Positions 7,116 to 11,968 of a DNA stretch of 13,320 nucleotides are shown here, piece after piece (the first letter of the stretch is position 1; every line of letters starts with the position of its first letter). The position numbers were made by a program, and so were the translations under genes. The notes beneath the pieces were generated by a model, which worked only from the letters and a program-made list of their open reading frames with translations, was not told the origin of the DNA and did not search any database. Source of the stretch: Coriobacteriia bacterium (GTDB lineage: Bacteria; Actinomycetota; Coriobacteriia; Anaerosomatales; SLCP01); assembly GCA_007123455.1 (NCBI GenBank), contig SKKZ01000018.1:1-13320 (forward strand), read 5' to 3'.

Positions 7116-8555
7116 GTGGCCGAGGTCAGCATGCTGCTCGCGTTCGCACCCCATATCGCATGCGTTCTCGGCGCGGCCGCCGCGGTCGCATCCGACGCGT
7201 TCGAGCAGCGCCGGGCCGCTGTCACCTTTGCCGTGGCAGGACTTGTCGCGGGAGCCGCTCTGGCCTTCGTCGCCAGCGCACGCGCGCCCGAGCTCACCGG
7301 TGACGTCGTTCTTTCCGGCTCCGGCTTCTCCGCGGCGGTGGCTGTCATCTGCGCCATCGGGGCTCTCGTCGTACTCGGTTCGTGGCGCCACCTTCTGCGT
7401 GCAGAGTCGGGGGGCGGTCTCGCCGCGCTGGCGGCTGTCTCGGTCGCTGCGGCTGCCTCTGCCGCCACCGCTGCCGACATCCTGGTACTCCTGATAGCCC
7501 TCGAGGCGATGGCGATTTGCGCCTATGCATTGGTTTGGTCAGCGAAGACATCCGCATCGGTCGAGGCGGCGGTGAAATACTTCGTCCAGGGCGCCATCGC
7601 GACCGGCCTCTTCGTTCTTGGCCTCGCCATACTGTTCGGCCTGTACGGCGGCTCGACCGGATACGTGTGGATCCGTGGCGTGATCGGAACCGAGACCGGT
7701 CCGCCGGTGACGACGGCATTCGTATTGATCGCGGCCGCCCTGGCGTACAAGATCGGAGCGTTCCCGTTTCACTCGTGGGCACTCGATGTGTTCGAGACCG
7801 CCCCACCTCAATTCTCCGCCTTGCTTGCTGGTGTACCCAAGCTTGCTGCCGTGGTCGCGATGCTCATCCTGTTCTCGCGCTCGATCTTCGCGGGACTCGA
7901 CCCCGCCTATAACTTCTGGGTATTTGCCTCCCTTGCGGTGCTCTCGATGGTCTTCGGAGCGACGGGCGGTCTGTTGCAGCGTTCCTATACCCGGATGCTT
8001 GCGTATTCGGGTGTGGCGCAGATCGGCTACGCGCTTGTCGGTGTTGCGATCGGCGCGGTGGCCATGACGCCGGTGGCGCTCCTTGTCACGGCCTACGCGT
8101 TGGCTGCGGCGGGAGCGTTCCTGGCAGCCGGTGTGGTCCGTGCCGAGCGCCCGGGGTGGGATGGCACGATCGGCGGGCTGGCTGGAATCGGCCGTGAGCG
8201 CCCGATTCTCGGCGTGGGCGTCGTGGTGATGATGTTCTCGCTTATAGGCATGCCTCTGACCGCGGGGTTCTGGGGCAAGTTCCTCGTCTTCGGGGTCGCG
8301 GTCTCGGCGGGGTATTGGTGGCTGGCCCTGATCGGCGTGACCGCCTCGGTCGTGTCGTTCGGATACTATGGTGCTGTCCTCAGGGCGCTCTACTTCGACT
8401 CGCCCTTCGAGTCCGAACCTCAGGCCGAAGGTGGCGAACGCGATATCCCGTCGCTCGTTGCCGTTACCCTGATAGCGCTTCTCGTCGTTGCGATCGGCAC
8501 CGTTCCATTGGTGGTCGGCTTACAGGGTCTTCTGGGATTTCTTACCTTCGCCTGA
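7116..8555 (+). CDS. nuoN: NADH-quinone oxidoreductase subunit N (NuoN)
   Basis: The antiporter-like subunit nearest the NuoK/J/A module, 479 residues, essentially the E. coli length (485). GTG 7116 begins one base after the nuoM stop, with GGAAGGGG at 7101-7108 as ribosome site. Conserved charged residues are E130 in LIALEAMAICAYAL, K212 in YKIGAFPFHSWALDVFETAP, K242 in GVPKLA, and K388 in FWGKFLVF, equivalent to E. coli E133, K217, K247 and K395. The N-terminal third is unusually Ala-rich. This is the last gene of the nuo operon in the window: the next 197 bases are non-coding and contain a strong intrinsic terminator. Confidence 0.97.
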   Translation: MAEVSMLLAFAPHIACVLGAAAAVASDAFEQRRAAVTFAVAGLVAGAALAFVASARAPELTGDVVLSGSGFSAAVAVICAIGALVVLGSWRHLLRAESGGGLAALAAVSVAAAASAATAADILVLLIALEAMAICAYALVWSAKTSASVEAAVKYFVQGAIATGLFVLGLAILFGLYGGSTGYVWIRGVIGTETGPPVTTAFVLIAAALAYKIGAFPFHSWALDVFETAPPQFSALLAGVPKLAAVVAMLILFSRSIFAGLDPAYNFWVFASLAVLSMVFGATGGLLQRSYTRMLAYSGVAQIGYALVGVAIGAVAMTPVALLVTAYALAAAGAFLAAGVVRAERPGWDGTIGGLAGIGRERPILGVGVVVMMFSLIGMPLTAGFWGKFLVFGVAVSAGYWWLALIGVTASVVSFGYYGAVLRALYFDSPFESEPQAEGGERDIPSLVAVTLIALLVVAIGTVPLVVGLQGLLGFLTFA

Positions 8556-8564
8556 GGGCGCGAG

Positions 8565-8584
8565 AAGGACTTCACAAAGTTCTT
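8565..8584 (+). other. Small stem-loop just after the nuoN stop
   Basis: AAGGACTT (8565-8572) and AAGTTCTT (8577-8584) pair over 8 bp, one of them a G-U wobble, with a CACA tetraloop, starting 10 bases after the nuoN stop. It lacks a T-run, so it is not an intrinsic terminator by itself. It could protect the nuo mRNA 3' end or be chance. Its right arm overlaps the -35-like element of the next feature by two bases. Confidence 0.4.
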
Positions 8585-8611
8585 GCACACGCTTAGGGCT
8601 GCGGATACAAT
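8583..8611 (+). promoter_or_regulatory. Candidate sigma70-type promoter
   Basis: TTGCAC (8583-8588) and TACAAT (8606-8611) are separated by exactly 17 bases. The -10 matches the housekeeping consensus at 5 of 6 positions; the -35 matches only in its TTG. A start near 8618 is expected. The terminator at 8650-8685 would stop transcripts after about 68 bases, so this is either the promoter of a very short RNA or a partly terminated promoter for the small genes downstream. It lies in the least GC-rich part of the window. Confidence 0.4.
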
Positions 8612-8620
8612 GATTTACAA

Positions 8621-8638
8621 GTTGCATGCAAGTGCAAC
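8621..8638. repeat. Palindrome TTGCATGCAA inside a wider inverted repeat
   Basis: TTGCATGCAA at 8622-8631 is a perfect 10-bp palindrome. The flanking GTTGCA (8621-8626) and TGCAAC (8633-8638) form an overlapping inverted repeat. It sits just downstream of the -10-like box, where a repressor site would overlap the expected transcription start region. No cognate regulator can be named from sequence. Confidence 0.4.
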
Positions 8639-8649
8639 CCCTTACCCCT

Positions 8650-8685
8650 GAGCCTCAAGGTGCCGGCCTTGGGGCTCTCCCTTTT
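8650..8685 (+). terminator. Rho-independent terminator after the nuo operon
   Basis: An 11-bp stem is formed by GAGCCTCAAGG (8650-8660) and CCTTGGGGCTC (8667-8677). It contains one U-G wobble and a 6-base loop, and is followed by TCCCTTTT (8678-8685). It is the only classic intrinsic terminator found in the window. It lies 94 bases after the nuoN stop and ends 67 bases before the next gene, so it most likely closes the nuo transcript and also any RNA begun at the promoter candidate at 8583-8611. Confidence 0.8.
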
Positions 8686-8739
8686 GTGCGGTGTCCACAG
8701 ACCTCGTGTTCGGCTCAAGCAGGTATCCACGTCTGCCGA

Positions 8740-8752
8740 TAGATTCAGTACC
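8740..8752 (+). promoter_or_regulatory. -10-like box positioned for leaderless transcription
   Basis: TAGATT (8740-8745) fits the TANNNT form of actinobacterial -10 elements and ends seven bases before the ATG at 8753, so transcription would begin at or next to the start codon. No Shine-Dalgarno is visible upstream of that ATG, which fits a leaderless mRNA. No good -35 was found 16-18 bases upstream. Confidence 0.4.
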
Positions 8753-9007
8753 ATGATCATCTCAGACGAGCAGGTGCGGCTCGCCGCGAACTACCTGCGA
8801 AAGCCACATGCATATTGCACACCGGCGGCTCACTGCGACGTTACCGAGGACTTGCTTGTTCGCGTTCGCGCGGTTCTGGCTACCCTCCCGGAGACGCGTG
8901 AAGAACGGGTGAACGAGGCACGGCAGCGGCTGGAAGCCGATCCGCCATCTGCGGAGGAGATTGCCGCAAAGATCATCGGTCGCGCCATCTCGGATTCGCT
9001 GCGCTGA
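8753..9007 (+). CDS. Small helical protein, C-terminal half resembling anti-sigma factor FlgM
   Basis: An 84-residue soluble protein, mostly charged and helical, with no membrane segment or signal peptide. The C-terminal half, LPETREERVNEARQRL (45-60) followed by SAEEIAAKIIGRAI (66-79), has the pattern of the FlgM helices that bind the flagellar sigma factor: a P-x-x-R-E-x-x-V helix, then an Ile-Ala-x-K-hydrophobic helix. The usual G-x-Y between them is missing. Residues 19-28 contain H19, C22, H27 and C28, a possible metal or redox cluster not expected in FlgM. I chose ATG 8753 because the longer frame from 8660 would translate through the terminator and contains no other methionine. It follows a terminator and precedes a small membrane gene by 78 bases. 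No flagellar gene is in view, so the FlgM link is tentative; it may be a lineage-specific regulator. Confidence 0.65.
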   Translation: MIISDEQVRLAANYLRKPHAYCTPAAHCDVTEDLLVRVRAVLATLPETREERVNEARQRLEADPPSAEEIAAKIIGRAISDSLR

Positions 9008-9085
9008 TAGCGCCCCCACACTGGCGTCGAATCGCGGTTCACCGCATACTCGGAGTTGGCCATACCCGTGTATCTGGAGGATGCG

Positions 9086-9373
9086 ATGCCAGGGCCCTCC
9101 CTTGCGCGCACCGGACTGACGGTCTTCATGAACGTGCTGTTCGTGCTCGCGCTCGTAGTGACCGTGCAGGTCGTCGTCGAGTTCTTCGGGGCGCTGGCCA
9201 TGACCACTGCCGGCCAGGCGGTGGTCGACGCGACCGAGATGCTCGTGCTTCCCCTCGGCGTGAGAGGAGCGCGGACACCGTATGGCGGGGTGTTCGATGT
9301 AGATGCCGCTATAACCATCGTCGTCCTGTTGCTTTTCGAGTGGGCGCTCAGTGTCGTGCGCGGTCGGGCATAG
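9086..9373 (+). CDS. Small two-helix membrane protein, YggT-like
   Basis: A 95-residue protein with hydrophobic segments at about residues 11-37 and 73-90. ATG 9086 is chosen because GGAGG (9076-9080) lies five bases upstream; the TTG at 9056 lacks a site. Between the helices, TEMLVLPLGVRG (50-61) and PYGGVFDVDA (65-74) resemble the YggT unit, in which a TE-x-hydrophobic-P-x-R amphipathic loop is followed by P-x-GG-hydrophobic-D and a second helix. YggT proteins are poorly characterised membrane proteins, often encoded near cell-division or cofactor genes. Only one unit is present here, as in short family members. Its closeness to deoB (100 bases) may be incidental. Coding status is well supported by the ribosome site and membrane pattern; the family is a moderate guess. 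Confidence 0.7.
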   Translation: MPGPSLARTGLTVFMNVLFVLALVVTVQVVVEFFGALAMTTAGQAVVDATEMLVLPLGVRGARTPYGGVFDVDAAITIVVLLLFEWALSVVRGRA

Positions 9374-9404
9374 TCTCAGCAGGTAGAGCTGGTTTCCGTC
9401 AGTA

Positions 9405-9442
9405 CGGTCTCGCACGGTCCGAGGCCCGATAGTGCGAGACCG
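9405..9442. promoter_or_regulatory. 11-bp perfect inverted repeat upstream of deoB
   Basis: CGGTCTCGCAC (9405-9415) and GTGCGAGACCG (9432-9442) are exact reverse complements, 16 bases apart. Inside the loop GGTC/GGCC (9416-9419, 9423-9426) can add four pairs with one wobble. No T-run follows, so it is not a terminator. The right arm ends one base before the Shine-Dalgarno AAGGAGG (9444-9450). As DNA it could be an operator for a nucleoside-responsive repressor. As RNA it would form a strong hairpin abutting the ribosome site. Both readings put it in control of the deoB-pdp cluster. Confidence 0.6.
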
Positions 9443-9443
9443 C

Positions 9444-9477
9444 AAGGAGGGCTGGTATCGTGGTGATGCTTCGATGA
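9444..9477 (+). promoter_or_regulatory. Strong Shine-Dalgarno with 5-codon mini-ORF coupled to the deoB start
   Basis: AAGGAGG (9444-9450) is the best ribosome site near deoB but lies 23 bases from the deoB ATG, too far to serve it directly. Nine bases after it, GTG 9460 opens a frame reading V-V-M-L-R and stopping at TGA 9475-9477, which overlaps the deoB ATG (9474) as ATGA. A ribosome finishing this peptide would be placed on the deoB start. The alternative, that deoB starts at GTG 9432, would put the start inside the inverted repeat. Confidence 0.45.
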
Positions 9478-10664
9478 GGGGCCCGCGTGCGGTCGTTCTG
9501 GTCTTGGACAGCGTTGGAGCGGGCGCGTTGCCGGATGCTGCCGAGTACGGGGATCAGGGCAGCAACACTATCGGGAATGTAGCTCGTGCGGTGGGTGGCC
9601 TGTCGATGCCCAATCTGGGCTCCATGGGGCTGGGGAACATCACCGATATCCCCGGTGTCGCTCCAACGGATGTCCCGCAGGCATCGTGGGGGCGCAATGC
9701 GGAGGCGAGCCCGGGCAAAGACACCACAACGGGTCACTGGGAGATGATGGGCCTCAAGCTGACCTCGGCGTTCCCGACGTACCCTGACGGCTTTCCTGAA
9801 GACCTCATGTCGAGGTTCGAGCATGAGACGGGTGTCGGATGGCTCGGGAACTACCCCGCCAGCGGCACTGTGATCATCCAGGAGCTCGGTGACGAGCACG
9901 TGCGGACGGGACATCCGATCGTCTACACGAGCGCGGACAGCGTCTTCCAGATTGCGGCACACGAAGAGGTCGTGCCTATCGATCGGCTCTACGAACTCTG
10001 CTCGATCGCACGCGAGCGCGTCTGTGTCGGCGAGCATGCGGTCGGGCGGATCATCGCACGACCGTTCGTCGGCCCGAATGAGGACGGCGTGTACACGCGC
10101 ACCCATCGCCGTCGGGACTACGCTCTGAAGCCCCCCGGGCCCACCGTACTCGACCGGCTCGACGACATCGGCGTGACCACGTACGGCGTCGGCAAGATCG
10201 GCGAGATCTTCGCGTGGCAGGGTGTGTGTGAGTCACCTCACGTCACCGACAACATGGACGGTTTCACCAAGCTCGTGCAGCGGGTAGGCAGCGACACGTC
10301 CGGGTTCGTCTTCGCCAACCTCGTGGACTTCGACATGATCTGGGGACACCGCAACGACGCCGAGGGCTATGCCCGGGGTCTCGAGGCCGTGGATGCACGC
10401 ATACCGGAGCTGCTTGCGGCGATGAACGACGGAGACCTGCTTGTCATCACCGCGGACCACGGCTGCGACCCGACCACTGCTTCCACCGACCACAGTCGCG
10501 AGTACACGCCGCTCATCGCGAAGGTGAAGGGAGTAGACCGCGGCGTTCCGCTCGGCACGCGCGAGACGTTCTCTGACATAGGGGAGACGGTTCTCGACTT
10601 CTACGGGATCCCGGGGCGTTGCGGACGGGGCACCTCCTTTCTCGGGGAGGTGCGCACGGCATGA
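9474..10664 (+). CDS. deoB: Phosphopentomutase (DeoB)
   Basis: Cytoplasmic alkaline-phosphatase-superfamily mutase that interconverts ribose- or 2-deoxyribose-1-phosphate and the 5-phosphate, connecting nucleoside breakdown to the pentose-phosphate pathway or DERA aldolase. From ATG 9474 it has 396 residues, normal for the family, and begins as family members do with R-A-V-V-L-V-LDSVG. Motifs: metal ligand D12 in VLDSVG; the GKDTTTGHWEMMG loop (81-93), which carries the phosphorylated threonine (one of T84-T86); the VDFD...GHR pair D287/H292; TADHG D328/H329; and H340 in TDHSREYTPL. These six ligands match the two-manganese site of Bacillus DeoB. The cap domain lies between about residues 95 and 220. 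The stop overlaps the pdp start (ATGA). GTG 9432 is a possible upstream start adding 14 residues, but these do not resemble the family. Confidence 0.96.
   Translation: MRGPRAVVLVLDSVGAGALPDAAEYGDQGSNTIGNVARAVGGLSMPNLGSMGLGNITDIPGVAPTDVPQASWGRNAEASPGKDTTTGHWEMMGLKLTSAFPTYPDGFPEDLMSRFEHETGVGWLGNYPASGTVIIQELGDEHVRTGHPIVYTSADSVFQIAAHEEVVPIDRLYELCSIARERVCVGEHAVGRIIARPFVGPNEDGVYTRTHRRRDYALKPPGPTVLDRLDDIGVTTYGVGKIGEIFAWQGVCESPHVTDNMDGFTKLVQRVGSDTSGFVFANLVDFDMIWGHRNDAEGYARGLEAVDARIPELLAAMNDGDLLVITADHGCDPTTASTDHSREYTPLIAKVKGVDRGVPLGTRETFSDIGETVLDFYGIPGRCGRGTSFLGEVRTA
10630..10653 (+). promoter_or_regulatory. Hairpin sequestering the pdp ribosome-binding site
   Basis: GCACCTCC (10630-10637) is the exact complement of GGAGGTGC (10646-10653), with an 8-base loop. 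The right arm contains the core of the Shine-Dalgarno for pdp (GGGGAGGTG, 10644-10652, eight bases before ATG 10661). The whole hairpin lies within the last codons of deoB, so a ribosome ending deoB at 10664 would melt it. This looks like obligatory translational coupling between mutase and phosphorylase. Confidence 0.55.
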
Positions 10665-11962
10665 CATACGAGGAGCTAATCGAGATCAAACGTGACGGTC
10701 GTGAGCACACTGCCGAACAGATCGAGCACATCGTTTCCGGGTACACCTCGGGCGAGATGCCCGACTACCAGATGGCCGCGTGGCTCATGGCTGCGTACCT
10801 CAACGACCTTTCCGCCGATGAGACTGTCTGGCTCACCGACGCCATGGTGCGTTCGGGTAGGGTCATCGATCTTGCGTCGGTGCCGGGTACCGTGGTCGAC
10901 AAGCACTCCACCGGAGGTGTCGCAGACACGACCACGCTCGTGCTCGCGCCCCTGGTGGCGGCGTGTGGAGTGCCGGTCGCGAAGATGAGCGGACGCGGCC
11001 TGGGTCACACGGGTGGCACCCTCGACAAGCTGGAATCGATCCCCGGCATGCGAATCGAACTTTCGGTCGAGGAGTTTCTCGATCAGGTCACACGTGTCGG
11101 CATTGCGGTCATCGCTCAGTCACCCGATATCGACCCGGCGGACAAGAAGATCTACGCGTTGCGAGACGTCACAGCTACGGTGCCGAGCATCCCGCTGATC
11201 GTCGGCTCGATCATCAGCAAGAAGGTCGCGGGTGGCGCCGATGCGATACTTCTCGACGTGAAGGTCGGATCGGGCGCGTTCATGAAGACAGAGGAGGATG
11301 CCCGCGTACTCGCCGGCGAGCTCACAAGGGTGGGGAGGGCACTCGGCAAGGATGTCCACTGCGTCATGAGTGACATGGACCAGCCGCTCGGGATGGCCGT
11401 AGGCAACGCGCTCGAAGTCGTCGAGGCCATCGAGACGCTGAGGTGTGACGGGCCGGTCGAACTTACCGAGGTGTGTCTCGAACTCGCGGCATCGATGCTT
11501 GTGCTCGGCGGCGTCGCGTCTACACCCGGAGATGGCCGGCACCAGGCCGAGCAGGCACTCTCATCGGGCAGAGCGATCAGGATGTTCGAGCGGTGGGTGG
11601 AAGCACAGGGGGGAGATTCGAAGGTCGCCTCCGATACGTCGCTTCTTCCGCGTGCGAATGCATCGCGTGAAATCCGGGTCACCGGTGAAGGGGGCTACGT
11701 CACCGGCATGGATGTCGAGGGCATCGGGCGTGCGGCCATGCTGCTCGGTGCCGGAAGGGCAACGACGGACGATCGTATCGATCCGGGCGCGGGTCTCGTG
11801 CTCGACGTTCGTATCGGTCAAGAGATCGCACCCGGGGACAGGATCGCAATACTTCATGCCGCTACGGAGGACGCTCTCGACCTCGGCGAGGAGCGCCTGA
11901 GGGCCTCCATCGCGTTCGGTACGGACCGCGTCGATCCGCCACCGCTCTTCCACGAGGTGTGA
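10661..11962 (+). CDS. pdp: Pyrimidine-nucleoside phosphorylase (PyNP)
   Basis: Splits uridine, thymidine or deoxyuridine with phosphate into the free base and (deoxy)ribose-1-phosphate; the product is the substrate of the DeoB encoded just upstream. It has 433 residues, the length of Bacillus PyNP. ATG 10661 overlaps the deoB stop and has GGGGAGGTG upstream; the frame open from 10619 lies inside deoB. Motifs: the phosphate loop KHSTGGVADT (81-90); the thymidine/pyrimidine phosphorylase signature SGRGLGHTGGTLDKLE (110-125); and base-contacting R168, S183 and K187 at the same numbers as in the Geobacillus enzyme. The C-terminal ~90 residues form the family's alpha/beta domain (GYVTGMD...G.GR). 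PyNP and DeoA cannot be separated with certainty by eye; length and residue numbering favour PyNP. A second Shine-Dalgarno at its 3' end serves the next gene. Confidence 0.94.
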   Translation: MTYEELIEIKRDGREHTAEQIEHIVSGYTSGEMPDYQMAAWLMAAYLNDLSADETVWLTDAMVRSGRVIDLASVPGTVVDKHSTGGVADTTTLVLAPLVAACGVPVAKMSGRGLGHTGGTLDKLESIPGMRIELSVEEFLDQVTRVGIAVIAQSPDIDPADKKIYALRDVTATVPSIPLIVGSIISKKVAGGADAILLDVKVGSGAFMKTEEDARVLAGELTRVGRALGKDVHCVMSDMDQPLGMAVGNALEVVEAIETLRCDGPVELTEVCLELAASMLVLGGVASTPGDGRHQAEQALSSGRAIRMFERWVEAQGGDSKVASDTSLLPRANASREIRVTGEGGYVTGMDVEGIGRAAMLLGAGRATTDDRIDPGAGLVLDVRIGQEIAPGDRIAILHAATEDALDLGEERLRASIAFGTDRVDPPPLFHEV

Positions 11963-11968
11963 ACCGGA

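Noticed and set aside
8691..8731. Two DnaA-box-like 9-mers, GTGTCCACA (8691) and GTATCCACG (8723), same orientation and 32 bases apart
   Set aside because: Both are imperfect, there are only two, and neither dnaA/dnaN genes nor an AT-rich unwinding region is nearby; chance is the simpler reading.
8660..8752. Upstream start of the small FlgM-like gene at 8660
   Set aside because: It would translate across the terminator stem, and the added sequence looks non-coding.
9405..9442. The inverted repeat as an intrinsic terminator for the small membrane gene
   Set aside because: The loop is long and the right arm is followed by a purine-rich ribosome site, not a T-run.
9432..9473. deoB start at GTG 9432
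   Set aside because: The extra residues are not family-like and the codon lies in the right arm of the inverted repeat. Not excluded, since only a weak GAGG precedes it and the ATG at 9474 lacks a properly spaced site of its own.
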